DNA of 64,000 nucleotides from Piezodorus guildinii (lineage: Eukaryota > Arthropoda > Insecta > Hemiptera > Pentatomidae), in contig CM041298.1 in assembly GCA_023052935.1 (NCBI GenBank), positions 65,435,838 to 65,499,837 on the forward strand, in the 5' to 3' direction. Every line of letters begins with the position of its first letter. Position 1 is the first letter of the stretch. The translations under genes and the position numbers were made by a program. The notes beneath the pieces were generated by a model. It saw only the letters and a list, made by a program, of their open reading frames with translations, ran no database searches and was not told where the DNA came from. Below, one piece after another: positions 31,098-45,200 of the stretch.

Positions 31098-34000
31098 ATG
31101 TCTAATGAGACAATTGTTCCGAAATACTCTTGGTCGAAATGGATTTTAGCAATTCTTATAGGGATACCTGCTGTTGCCGGCACGTATTATTTTATGACTA
31201 AAAAACAGCCAAAGATAACCGATTCTGACAAAAATGGTATTTGCAAACCCTCCAAGAAGAAAACTGTTCCTAAAGAGGATAAAAATGAAGTTAAGCAAGA
31301 AAACCATCAAGTAGAAGAGGTTTTGATTTTCTCTATTAATTATTGAATAAGTTTCCTGTGATTTTTTTCTTTAAATCCTTTATTTTGTTAGATGTGAACT
31401 TGTCAACATGTTGATGTTGGTTATGTAATGCTGATATTACTGTTGATTCCAGTAAGTTATCCAATTAATATGAAACTTATGTTGTAGACACCATTGGAGA
31501 GAAGCATGAAACTTAAAACCTTAGGAAATTCTTTTTACAAGAAAGGAGAATATAACGAGGCGATTCGATGTTATACTGAAGCCATCTCTATGTGTCCAAC
31601 TAACGATACCGAACATTTGGCTACACTATATCAAAACAGAGCGGCTTCATATGATGTTCTGGTTAGTAATTTAAAATTCATTATTCACTTCTGATTCAGG
31701 GGTCTGAGCTTGGACTGGAGGAATAAAGTAGACTATTGGCATTATCAGCATACAATTATTGGATTAGCTAGGACTATTATTATTAACTTGTTGGATTGTT
31801 AACTTTTGCTATTTCATGATTTTTAGTTTCTTAAAGTTGCTTACTTTGAAAATGGTTTGTTTTAATACTAACCACTACTCATATTTTACGTTTGTTCTAA
31901 AAGTATTTATTGAAGTTAATTGTGATAGTTCAATTTCAAGTTTCATTTTTGTTTTTTGTTTTTTTTTAATCTTGAGCCTACAAAGGAATTGCACAATGTT
32001 GTATCTAATAGTCCTAATGGTTTAAGTTTGTTATATTCTCTAAATGTATTATTATAAATTGATAAAAAGAACAATATTTTAACAATCATAGGGGTATTTT
32101 TTAAAATATTTATATTTCCTGGTCGATTCCTGTCAAGGTCTGAACTTTTTTTTTTAGTTTTGGTTTTATCAAACCTTGAAACATTTATATAAGTAATTAA
32201 ATATGATATCACCTGGTATTATTTATTAGGTTCTGTGAACTGTTCTTAATTTTTTTGAAATATTTTATATATATTTTAATTGTCTATGGATTATGCATAT
32301 TGGTTGTCAGAATTAGTCCACCTCATTTTATTCCATTTTGGGCTATTGCTTTTAGCTGTCTATTATCTTTACCACAATTCTAATAGATGTTTTTGTTGTT
32401 TTAAAGTAGTAATATTGATATATTTTAAATTTCATGTTGTCATTCCTAATTAACCTTTTTCTTCTTTCCTAACCCTTTTTATAGGCGTAACCCAAGGTTC
32501 TATTATTGCTCCTATTCTCTTCAATTCCTTATATCAATGACCTTCCAAAGAGAAGGTTTTATTTCCCCGAGCAGAAGGAGAGAGATCGTTAATTCAGGAT
32601 GCAGTCATCAAAAACACATAAGTATAAACTTAATTTATTGTGTCGATGTTTCGGCCTAAATTTTGGGAACCTGGCTCCAGAGCAAAGTTTCTTATTCTAT
32701 TCTATTTCTCAGGTTTTAGTCTCTTTATAACATCATATTGAAGGTATATTGTTTCTTGGAAAACTTGGCTGTTTAGACTTTAATGTTTGATTGTCCACTT
32801 TGCTCTTGACATCAGATTTTGCCTTTATTATTACTTACTACTGAGTGCTATTGAAGCATTCATCTCCGCCCCAACATATGTTTGCTTTGTTAATTTAAAA
32901 ATATGTTGTAGGTTTGTTATTTATTCTGTTAATGGTATCACTTACTTAATAATATTGTTCGTTTTGAAAAAAAATGAAAAATCTGTCCAAATTCTAAAAA
33001 TAACTGTTTTCTAAACCTTTATTATAAAATCCCTAAATTATACTTGATTTTTTTTTAGAATGAAACACAGAAGATATTGGATGATTGTTCTGCTGCTCTA
33101 AAGTTGAAGCCTGACTACCTTAAAGCTCTGACTAGGAGATACAAAGCTGCCGAAAAACTTGGAAAAATTAGACAAGCTCTTGAAGATGTGACAGCAGTTT
33201 GTCTTCTGGAAAATTTCAATAACATGGAAACACTATCAGCTGCTGACAGAATTCTAAAAGTTATTGGTATGTTTTTGAAGGCCATATTGTTGTTTTATTA
33301 AAATTGCCATATTTTTACAGGTTTTTTATGAAATGTTTTTCTTGTCAAATGAGGATTCCACCCTAGGAATTTTAATTATTTTCTAATAGTGAATGATTAA
33401 AGTAAAAACATCATCTCAGAAAAATTGAGAAACTAAAAATATTATTTCATTGAATTACTAACTAGTAGTTTTCTTTAAAGTTTGAAATCAAACTTTCAAT
33501 TTCAGGAACATAAGTGTCAGTTATTGATGATCTTATATCAAAACTTCATTCTGACTTTTCAAGATGTTATTATGCTATTTATCTTATCTTATAGTACCTC
33601 ATTGAACATTTTTTTTTTTTTTTTTTTTTTTTCTTTTTGACATGTACTCAAAATTTGGCACAGGTTTCTTATTTTTAGTTTAATTTTTCCTTTTCACATT
33701 TTTTTCTGAAATGATTTTTAATAATTTTTGTCTACTGATATTCAAGGAAATATTGTATGTACTAATACATGAAAAAAATGCAAAATATTTACATTATGAA
33801 AATCAGATCTAACCATATATGCTTAATAATCATTAAAACTTTCCGATTTATGATTTTGGATCTTAGTCAAAGTAAAATTGATTTATTAATTTTTTAATGT
33901 ACAACAAATCACATTGCTGCATGAAATGTGAAAGTATGAAATGAAATCACGCACAGCTAAATAAAATTCTTTAAGAAGAGTAATCAAATGAAATTAACTG

Positions 34001-36189
34001 ATAAGAGTCCTTTGAGAGAGCATGTTGAAAGGTATAAAATATTTAATAAATAAACCCTTATGCTTGTTATTTCATCCAACATTTAATGTTGAGAAAAAAT
34101 AAAATAAACTTATTTTCTGAATACAAGTGACTCACCTGTGATGCACTTCGCCCCATGGGATAGCTAAGCATGACCTACCGGTGGGTCACCCCACCCCACG
34201 GAACAGACAAGAATGTCACCCCAGTGTGATCATTAAGCCAATTTAACCTATCGAACCAATTAAGGAGAAAGCTAAGAAAATAGCAGAAAGATGAAGTAAA
34301 GAGTTGCATAGAAGAATACTTCAATGGAATGACTGAAGGCACCTCTTGTAGAAGACCAACAAAGATGGAGAGGGCTCTATAGACTTCCTTCCCATAGTGC
34401 TTGAGGGGATCATAGAGGATAAAGATGATAATGAACAAATCTTAAAATATTAAATAGAAAAATGTATGTAGTTACAGTAAAGAACATTCATTGTATACCT
34501 AACCTATGCAGCTGCTTAGTATGTTACCATTACGTAGAACTCAACAACCCTCTTTGCCTCTAATAAGTATCATCTCATACATAATGAAGTTTCTCCTATT
34601 TCTTACTGAGCTTAAGAATGTAATAAATTGTTTGTTGTAACTTTTAGGTAAGGAAGAGGCTGACAAATTCATGAAATCTAGGAGCATTGTTCTTCCATCA
34701 GATTACTTCATTAAAGCCTATTTTGCTTCATTTGCTCATGATCCTGTGATAGAAGATCTTCCTAAAAATGGCGCATCAGATACAGAATTGAGGTATATTT
34801 ACATTACAAGTTTCATTTATATTAATTTTTACTTTCACTTACCTATATATGAAATATGTAGTAAGGAAAGTCCCGCAAAATGGTCTGTGTGTCCGTGGTA
34901 AATCTAGCACGAAAACCAAAAGGTGTACGAAAATGAAATTTCATATTTGTGATAACTATACGTCCGAGATTTTACAGCAAGTTTTTCATCAAAATCGGCT
35001 AATCAGAAGGGCCACTTTATACCATGCATTTTGTAATTATTTTTAGGATTTTCTCAAACACGGCTCTAACGATTTTGATTAAAATTTCTATATAGATGTA
35101 AAATCTAATGGCCTTTAATATTATGTAGGTTTCATTTCGATTGAAATAGTCTGACAGGGCTTCAATGCCGATATTTTAAATTTTCTTCCTCTTAACTACC
35201 TTTAATTTTGTTCATTCCAAAACATTAACCATATCATCTTAATGACATTGATAAAGGATGGCTAAACATACAAGTTGGACGAATTGATGACCAACAAAAG
35301 GATAAAAGAGCAAAACTTTTTTTTTAATGTAATTTTTGGTTTTTTGATAATAAGAACAGTAATACAGACGTATAATATACCGTTGGAAAGTGAAAGATTT
35401 TAGAAAAAATATTATCTGATACCAGAAGTTGTAAAAGGTAATATAAAGTGACGAATAGAGAATAAAATTATTACTGATACACAATTTAATATTGTTAAAT
35501 TATTTAATCTAGACCATATGATTCCAATGAAAATGAAATCACGTTTTATTAAAACGAACTTAAAATATTTTTTAAATTTATGTATAAATAATAGTTTTTA
35601 AATTGATTTTAACAGTTGTGGTTAGTGAAAGTCGTGTGTTGCCTGCACCAGATTTTTTTTTAGATCAGATGGTCAAGCAGGCTAAGGTTATCAAGTTTAT
35701 ATTTCATTCATTGAAGTGGATGAGAAAAAACTCAGAATACTGAAAAGTCAAGCAACTTTCATTGCTAGAGCTGTTATAGTCACTGTTAGTTATTCATTGA
35801 TAAACTAATAATATAATACATGGTTATATTGAGTCAATATAATGAATACCACTGAATGGTCCCTAAATTACTGGATATGGTGCCATATGAAGCATGTGAC
35901 TGCACCATGGTTTATAACATTGTGAGGTGTAACCTCCTTCAAGTGATCTATGCTTCCATAGTCATTAGTCATGTTTTTCTGACTTTTAATCTAAGTATTA
36001 TAGAAGTGTGTTTGTGAAAAAGTTATAGAAGTGTTTCTTAATTGTTTATTTGTTTATTATTTTATTTTTTTAACTAAATAAGAAGTGTATTTTATTTTTT
36101 GGTCTAGTTTACGTATGGGAACACGATAATTATTTATTTATTATATTTTTAATTCATCACTTATATTTTTCACATCCATCAGTTTTCGA

Positions 36190-36222
<33 letters not shown>

Positions 36223-39200
36223 TTATTATATTTAGTTTTTTTTGTTTCATTTGTCTTATTGTTTGCATTTTTACTTATTATTATTCACTGTATATTTCAT
36301 TTTTTTATCTTACTCTAAGACAGTAAATTTCACATTATTGTATTTTATATTATTCTAAAGGGACTTGTCCCAGAATAAATAAAGAAATTATTATTATTAT
36401 TATATACAGCTTCAGTTTGTGTAACAAAATATATATTATAATTCATTCCACCTCACTTTCATGACTATACAACCCGTGGTGGGTCCTGGCCTCTTCAATA
36501 ATTCTGTCATGTGGCTATATCCCGTGTAGCCGGTCTTCAATCAGATCTGATCCCATGAAAGCTTCTCACATAGACTGCCATTCCACACATTTATGACATG
36601 TTGCAGCTCACTTCGCTTGAAATTTTTTTTGGAAATTTTCTCAGTTTCTATCATCCTTACCACATGACCTGCCCAGCTAAACCTCCCAAGCTTACTCTAA
36701 TTACATCCATATTGGGAGTAACATTGTAATTTTTTCTTTTTCCCAAAACTCTACATTCTTTTACAGAGGTAAGTATCCTTAAAATGTTTCTCTTTGTTAC
36801 TTGACCCTCTCATCATCTACCATGCATAAGTGAGAAATCTTGTAATTTATGATATGCCAAACCGTTATGAACAAAGATATGAGTATTCCTCAATGTTCAT
36901 TTTGAGCGTGTCTGCTTGTGTGCGTACTATATAAAACCTAAAACAGATCTCAATGGCTAAATAAACAACAAATAATAATATAATTAACATGTTTTAATAT
37001 GGATAGGCCCATAACTTGAGACTTTCAGTTTGTCACTTTACTATTTCATTGGGGAAGCTGAATTATCAAAGAATTCATCATCAAGAAAGGACTATTTCTA
37101 TTTATATTTTGGTTAATCTATCACACCCTAGCTCCAACAAGGCAACTATGCTCGGATTCGTTTTATTATACAATAAAATATATATACAAATTATTAACCT
37201 AAAATAATAAATGCCACATTAAACGGTGAGACTAGGAGAAAGTTAAATATAGCAATAGTGAATCATCATACACTCTCACACACTTCCTATGTATTATATT
37301 AAATATATAATAACTGTATTTTCTGTGTGCTTAGGGGCGGGTTGGCCGAGCGTGTTAGCGCGCATTGCTGTGAGCACGCGTTGCCTAGCAACAGATAACC
37401 GAAAAGTTAAAACCAAATAATTACGAGTTCGACTCTCGTGCTGGGGGATTTTATCTCGGCATATATCCCCCACCCTCACCCCCAGGCCCGAGAGAACCCC
37501 CGTATAGCCTTCAAAGGCGAGGTAGGGGCGGACAAAAAAAAACAAAAAAAACTGTATTTTCTGTTAAACTATCATTTAGTTTTGTTATATTTTCTTTAAA
37601 ATAATATTTAATAATATAGGATTTTTAAAAAAGTAATAATTGATGTTAAAATCAGAATTTATTTTAAAAAATTATGCCTTCCTCCTCTCCCGCTACTTTC
37701 CTAAACTCTCACAAGCCCTCACTTTCAAAAATTTTTACCTACCTCTTCTCTAATCCTGTCACACGACCTTAAGTGATGGAATGAGGAAACAAAATAAAGT
37801 TGTTATTGGAAAAACTGAAGTTATTAAATAAAATCAAGAAAAAAGAAAAATATTAAGCTCAATATGTTTATTATGTGTATTTTTATCGAATTAATGAATA
37901 TTGTTATTACTTACAATAATTGTAGATAAAGTTGTTACATATTATCCAATCTCTTTCTACTCACTAATGAAATCATACATTTTAATTCAGTTAGTCTTTA
38001 ATCTATCAGCCAATAGCACTTAGTGAGTAGTTCTCACATCTCTGGTCTATTGGCCTGAGAAAGTTACGGAATGGTGGGGAAACCAGTTTCTAAAATAAAT
38101 TGTACAAATGAGAAGTTTAAGTTATGGATAAAATCAAAATATCTGTCTGGAATCCTTTATCCAGAGTAGTACTACATTTTGTGAGTCCGCACTATTTGGA
38201 GCTATCATGAGTTTGTTTATAGTCTACTGTGTTTATCAATTTGATCAAAGTTTTAATTGATAAGTAGTCTTACTAAATAAAATTCCTTTGTGAATTAAAA
38301 CATCATTTAGGATGTCAAAAAATGTAAATTCATACCGTTTTTAGAGGGATTGAAAAAGCCAAGCAGGCAATGGTAGAAGAGAAATACTCTGAAATAATTG
38401 GTGCTTGCAATGAGGAACTGGAAAATCCTAGTTCGGATAAAGCCAAGGAGCATGCTCTTCTCCTCAGATCTTCCATGTATATTCTCACTTGGCAAATAAA
38501 AGAAGCAATGGCCGACCTTACTTTCCTCATTGATTCATCTTCTGATGTTAAGGTAAAATCAATTATCATTCATTAACATATTTTTCTTAAATTACAAACT
38601 TAATTTTGTTATAACATCTCAAAAATTGTGATATAATCATGGGTGATTCTCTAAAATTCGGTGTTCGCCCAGCCTTCAAAAACTTTGTTCGACAAAGTTA
38701 ATTGCTTATTAACTTTATAGTTATTACTTTATAGTTATTAGCTGCTTTGTAGTGACAGTAATAACATTTAATTACTTCAAAAATGCTCATACTCACAGCA
38801 AAATTAAACTTGATTATGTTTAGAAATCCAACAAATTTATTTTATATTAATCCACACGTACCCAAGCGGGTCATTAGCGGCAAAAAAGTATCTTATAAAA
38901 CTGTTTATGTTGATGTTTTATTTATACAACTTTTCATATCTTGTCTGTTTTTATATTGCTACATTAGATATATTAAAATACTTAAGAAAGAATATATAGC
39001 CTAGTAGGTTACATAACACACAACTTTATCGAGACTCCAACATTTATAAAAATTAAAACTAATGTTTTCTTCAGGTTCAAGCAAACGCCTTGCTCAAGCG
39101 AGCATGCCTGTACATGCAAGCTGAGGAAGTCGACAAGGCAATGGCAGATTTTGACAAAGCTGCTATCATCGATCCAAAGAACCCTGATATACCACACCAA

Positions 39201-42200
39201 AGAGCTCAAGTAAGTTAGTATTAAAACTATTTTCTCTGATCTCAGTTTATTTGTTAGTAATATGTAACAGTTATATGACTATGAACTTAAAATAAAGTTT
39301 TTAAACAGTTAATGTACTAGGAATTTTATCATCTTACCAGCTCAGAACTGTTATCCTGAAGAAATTTTGAAATCTTTTCATTGCTGGAGACAATTTTATT
39401 TTGGCTTAGGATCACTTTTTTATTATAAATAAAACTATGATATTAGTATACTTAGTAGTAGTACAAATATTCATTTTATGCTCAACATCACTTTACATCA
39501 CTGGGGTATGAAGATCCTCCTGTGGCACACAGCCTCTGTAAAGTGGGTATCCTGAAATTGGGGTAAAACCTGGCAGCTGAGAGTGAACAAGGCCTAATCA
39601 CCTTACTCAGTGATATAGTGGCGATACTATTCCCTGTATGTACTGAACCCAAGACTATAATTAGGATGTTGAGGTACAGGTTTTTTTTTTTTTTTACTTC
39701 TCATGGTCTTCAAATGAACATGATAATACATTTTGTATGTGTACTCTTTATTCATTGTGTTTTCTGTATGGTGTAAACTCAAACAATGAGGACAGTGCGG
39801 TCAAGTGGATAAGAGCACTAGACTACTATTTGACTAAGAACAGTACAAATTTCTATATTTTATGAACCCTATACCCTCCAAGATGAGGAAGATGTTTGGG
39901 GGTGCGATCATAAAATAGAAACATACATTTAAAACAAGTGCTATTTTAATTATGTGCCGACGTTTCGGTCTACATTGTGAGCCTTTATCAGGGCTAAAAG
40001 AAACAAGATAACAACCAACATAATTATAGACTTAATAATGCGTTAGGTATAGAATAATAATGTGGTGACAGTAATATAATATGGAAACATAAATAAAATT
40101 AAATGTTAATTAAATTAAATAAAACATTTTACATTTAATTTTATTTATGTTCCCATATTATATTACTGTCACCATATTATTATTCTATACCTAACGCATT
40201 ATTAAGTCTATAATTACATTGGTTGTTATCTTGTTTCTTTTAGCTCTAATGAAGGCCCACAATGTAGGCCGAAAAGTCGGCACATAATTAAAATAGCACT
40301 TGTTTTAAATGTGTGTTTCTATTTTATGACCTTACTCCCAACCATCTTCCTCGTCTAATTTCTCAACGGTCAACCAAAAACTTCATCATTATGAATACCC
40401 TCCAAGCGTTGTAGAGGTACAGGTTTTTTCCATACACAAATAAATCTAAAAAAAATATATGTGCGCTTTCAAAATTTAAGCTTCTTAATTTGTAGTGATG
40501 ATCCCTATGCTTTTTATAACAAATTTGATTTAAAAATAAAGTTAGTGGTGCATTAATTTTTTCCATCAGTGTTTAATCAATAATAATTGAATTCGATTAA
40601 ATAAATTATTCCTATTAAATATTTCCATTGCATTCATTTGGACCAAAAGTTATTAAAATTTACAAATTAAATGATTTTGAAAAAGTACCATATTTTCCTT
40701 CTTTATCTTCCTCTTTTGCTATTAGCTAGCGTCGAGAAGCCTCAATCCAGCATAACCATTATTCTAGGGTGTGCGGTCCAAACCACTGGAGTTACCATCT
40801 TTTTAGAGTGGTTTTAAGTTCTGTAACTTATATTTGCTCCCTAATACTTTCATTTCCAATGTGATCCCTTCTAGTTCTCCCAACAGATCTGCAAAGGAAC
40901 CTCATTTCTTCTACTGTTATGTGACTAGAATGTCTGTCCAGCGTTGTCCAACTTTCTCTGCCGTAGGTGAGTGTAGGTAGGTAAACAGATATATATATGG
41001 ATTTTGGTCTTCTTATCTACTTAACAGTGGCTGATGATTCTATTATTAATCCGGTAATACACTTGATTCGCCTTACATAATCTGTTTGCTATTTCGGTGT
41101 CTATCTTACTCGAGCTACTGATTATAGCCCCTAAGTAGGTATATTCCTTCGCAACCGCAAGTGTCTCGCCGTTGCAGATCAGTTGGACATCTTCCTGTTT
41201 TTCCCTCACCATAACCAGCACTTTACTCTTGGATTTGTTAATTTGTATCCCTTTCCTGGGCAACTCTTCTTCCTATTCTACCAGAGCTTGTTGGAGTATG
41301 ATCTTTGTGTTTGCTATTAGGACTATGTCATCCACATTTAAAAGGCTTTGTATGAGGACATTTCTCAGATTCTATTTCTTAATTATTGTCCATGCAGTTC
41401 AGAGCTTGCACACTTTTTGAATTTTGTCCATTACATTTATAAATAGGAGAGGGCTAAAGCTATCTCCCTGTCTAACTCTTCTCGCAATTTGAAAAGGTTC
41501 TGATTCCATGCCATTCATATTTTTAATGAATAAAATTCTATCATATCCAACCATATAACCCTTATGTTTTTGTTTTTTTCCAGTGGCGCGACAGGCCGTG
41601 TAGGCCCTGGGCCTTGTGGTGTAAACTCCTGCAAGTTTACACTCACGTTTCACAATGCAATTTTTTTTAGTGTAGGGTCATCACTCCCTACAACTAATAA
41701 CCCTTATGGTTGAAGAGGCTTAATTTTTATAAAATAAATAAATTACACTAAAATGCAGCCTTTATTTTTTATATCTTTTGTAACAATTATGTAATAAAAT
41801 TAAATTCCTTTCCAGTTTACAATTTTACTTATGTAACAATTGCAGATGTATCTTCTTGGCGAAAAATTAGAAGAAGCTGTTGAAGAATTCCAAAAGGCAA
41901 TAGCACTACACCCTACTTCTGGTCTTGTATTAGTCCAAAAATTATATGCGGAGTATCGTCTGGGTGTATCGAAAAATGACACCAGTATAGCACAAACAGC
42001 TAAGAAAGGTCTTCAAAATGCAATAAGCAAATTTCCTAATACCCCAGAAGGTTATATGCTTTTAGCTCAGGTTAGTATTTGATATTTTTCCTTCTTTGTA
42101 TTCTATTTTAATTAGTATATGTTTTATGCAATAGTTGAGGTAAAGGTACGTAAATGCCTGTTTTTAGGCAGAAAGTGAATAACTCTGTTCTTGATCTAGC

Positions 42201-45200
42201 AATTAAGTAAATGTACATAATTTATCATATAATCATAAATTCTCCAATGAAATCATTCAAAAACATAATTAACATAACATAAAATGTCAGCACCAGTAAA
42301 TTAAGTTTATACTTGATTGTGTGTTCTATCGACTGCACCCTGAACCATCTTCTCCCACAAAAACATAATTGTTCGGGTAATAAACATAACAACACAATTT
42401 ATAAAATCATTGCTGCCTTTCTAATAAAATGGTATAATAGTTTTAAGGTTTTAGACTGTGTTTTAAGGCAAGAGATCAAGGAAGTACTTATAGGGTACAA
42501 AAAAAAAATAGTCGTTTAGGACAATTTAATAAGTTTCTTATTCTTAACCATGACTTAAACAAAAAAATAAAGCTACTCAGATATTTCTAAAAATACATTT
42601 ACAAAATAAGAAGGGTTTATGCAAGAAAAAAATAGGAAAATCCTTACAAAAATAAAAAATGATGCCTAGTTTGCATAAATTATTTACTTAATTATGTATT
42701 TCTTACACTTAACTGATTGTGTATTTTTTTTTGTTTAATTTTCAATAATGAACCTTTGTAATCTACTAAAAAAAAAAAAAAAAAAAAATACCACCTCCTC
42801 TTAAAATTTGAGGTCTTACATTTTAAGATACGTAGGACCCGAATAAAAAATTAAATTTCTGTTCTACTAGTGCTAATGGATAGAGAATCAAATTCCCTAC
42901 CAGACAAATAAAGAATCATTCAAGTCGTTTGAGAAATATCAGAGATATAGCTTGAAGTTTTGAATTTAGCTGTGGTGATCGGCCATTTCCCTTGAATATA
43001 AATTAACAGTATTGCTGGTTTGTCTTTCTTAAGCTCTTTGTAATTTATTGCTATTCGTATAAGTTAATATTTATTTTTATTATCGTCAACAGTCAAGTAT
43101 TTTTGAAATAGGCATTTTTCATTGCATTATAGTTGTACAGGAGAAGTAAAAAAATTAATATGTTCTTTTTTAATAGGTATATAATGATGCTCAAGATTAT
43201 GAAAAGGCAGAAGCTACATTTGATCTTGGGATAAAAGCAGATGCAAAAAATGCTTCCATTTTGGTACATAAAGGTATGTTAATATGTCGTGATTGGCATC
43301 TATTCAATAGTAATTGTATTTGTTCAATTGTGATTTTATTTTACATTCTTCTTCTTCATTCTTCCCTATATGGCTATTTCAGGAAGTGAAAATATGAATT
43401 AGGCAACTTTGCAGAATGTGAAATGAAATGAAATGAAAAAACTTCTTTATTATCCTGGGACTAAAGTCCCTTAAGAATAAAACAAAAATACACAATTGAT
43501 GACCGGAAGAATGTGGTCATGGCTTAGAATAACAAATTACTAAACTAAAAAAAAATAATTAAGGTCGTAATATATGTACATCTTTACAAGTCAGACTTTC
43601 AGAATGAGAAAAAAAAAACAGAAATAGCTAATTGATCAGTGATAATTCAAGTAATATAAACATACAAAAAAAAATAAAATAAAATAATTGGTAATGTGCT
43701 CTGTGGTTTCTTCATTTTGACCACATCCGCATATGGGGCTGGACCCTATCTTAAATTTTTTAAAGAGGTGCGACTTCACACAGTTATGTCTGGTTCTGAA
43801 GCGAAATATTATAACCTGTTCACTCCTTGTTAATTTATAATATTCGTCATGGGGACAGTGATTCGGGTGATTTGCTTCCCACCTCTGGCTTATAGCCCTT
43901 TTATTAATTGTTTTGCACTCCTCCAACCTAGGCATGCTGCTAATTTGGGGGAGTGATGTTCCTTCTTTAGCCAGTTGGTCTGCAATTTCATTCCCCGCAA
44001 GTCCACAGTGTCCTGGAATCCATTGTAGGACCACCTCTTGATACTGCTAAATATAAAATATAAAAAAACAAAAAAATATTATACATTTATAACGTATCTA
44101 GCTACAATCTGTTTTGGAGATAAAATACTATTTTATTATAGATAATTGGAAATCAGTTAAACAGTTATGGTTGGTTGTTTTTATGCTATTAGCACGAAAC
44201 ATCTCGGTCATCAATGCCAGTAAACAATTATTTATGATCCATAACTAATTGTATTTTTCCCTCTTCTCTACCCCTCCTCCCAAAAAAAATTAAATTAAAT
44301 TATGTTGAGCTTCTACATAGGTCTCATACTTCTCTTGTAAAATCCAGTACCATGGGAAGAGAATCAGAGAAAAACCAGTGTATTCAAGGTTTATCAAATA
44401 TTATAAATAAAGATAGTGTTTCAAGGCTCTGTTGTATATTGTACATCATTAAAGTCTCAGGAATGTGCTAAACCTGTCTCCTTGAGCACTATTTCTGATT
44501 CCCTGAATTTCTTAATAATTATTTTGTAATGGTCTAGATATTTAGATCCCATTTTCATAATTTTCCCCAATAATAATACCAGTACATGTAGATTCTAGAT
44601 GGAAATAGTTCTACAGTAGACAGTTTCGATTGAAAAATTAAAATGTACCATCATTAACTTCCATATATTTATAATAATTATTATGAACTATGATTATTTT
44701 AATTTACTATGAATATTATATTTTAGGTTTGTTGTACTTGCAATGGAAAGGCGATATTGAAATGGCCTCAAAACTGATAGAAAAAGGAATTGAAGTTGAT
44801 TCAAAATGTGAATTTGCATATGAGACTTTAGCCTCGATTGAAGTTCAAAAGTGAGTATAAAATTGTATAATATATAATTAAATAATCAGCGATTTAATCT
44901 CAAAATAATAATTTCTCTATACAATGTGGAATCATTATTATTACTGATTGTGATTAGTTATATGGATATCAGGTATAGTTCAGTCATTTTTATTTATTTA
45001 ATATTTAAAAAATAAAGACAAAAAAAGTTTACAATATGGCATTCTTTAAAGCAAAAAAAAATGGAAGTAATAACTAAATTGTTCTGAGTCATGAAGAAAT
45101 ATTAATAATCAAAAGGTGTAAGAAATTTATTCAATAGTTAGGCTTACCAAATCTTTAGATGGTTAATTCAGTTTAAGAAGTGTTTATTGAATCTGCACTG

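Larger units (their letters stand above)
39885..40352. repeat. 468-bp near-perfect palindrome, family H, in Tom70 intron 6
   Basis: Arms 39885-40104 and 40131-40352 are inverted copies with few mismatches around a loop of about 26 nt. The outer ends carry the family terminus GAGGAAGATGGTTGGG, then GGTCATAAAATAGAAAC. Each arm contains one hammerhead-like core, in opposite orientations. Tom70 pre-mRNA would contain this as a hairpin of about 220 bp. Confidence 0.9.

Noticed and set aside
34149..34440. Possible extra Tom70 exon or gene around the GC-richer 34140-34260
   Set aside because: Exons 3 and 4 join in phase across it and it lacks an in-frame segment; part resembles sequence near 56980-57010, so it is probably a repeat.
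39790..39860. tRNA-like segment (GCGGTCAAGTGGATAAGAGC)
   Set aside because: Resembles the 5' half of a tRNA/SINE head, but no B box or body follows; too short to call.
41580..41660. hAT/piggyBac-like end (CAGTGGCGCGACAGGCC)
   Set aside because: Only one end and no target-site duplication found; could be part of the LINE relic or another repeat.
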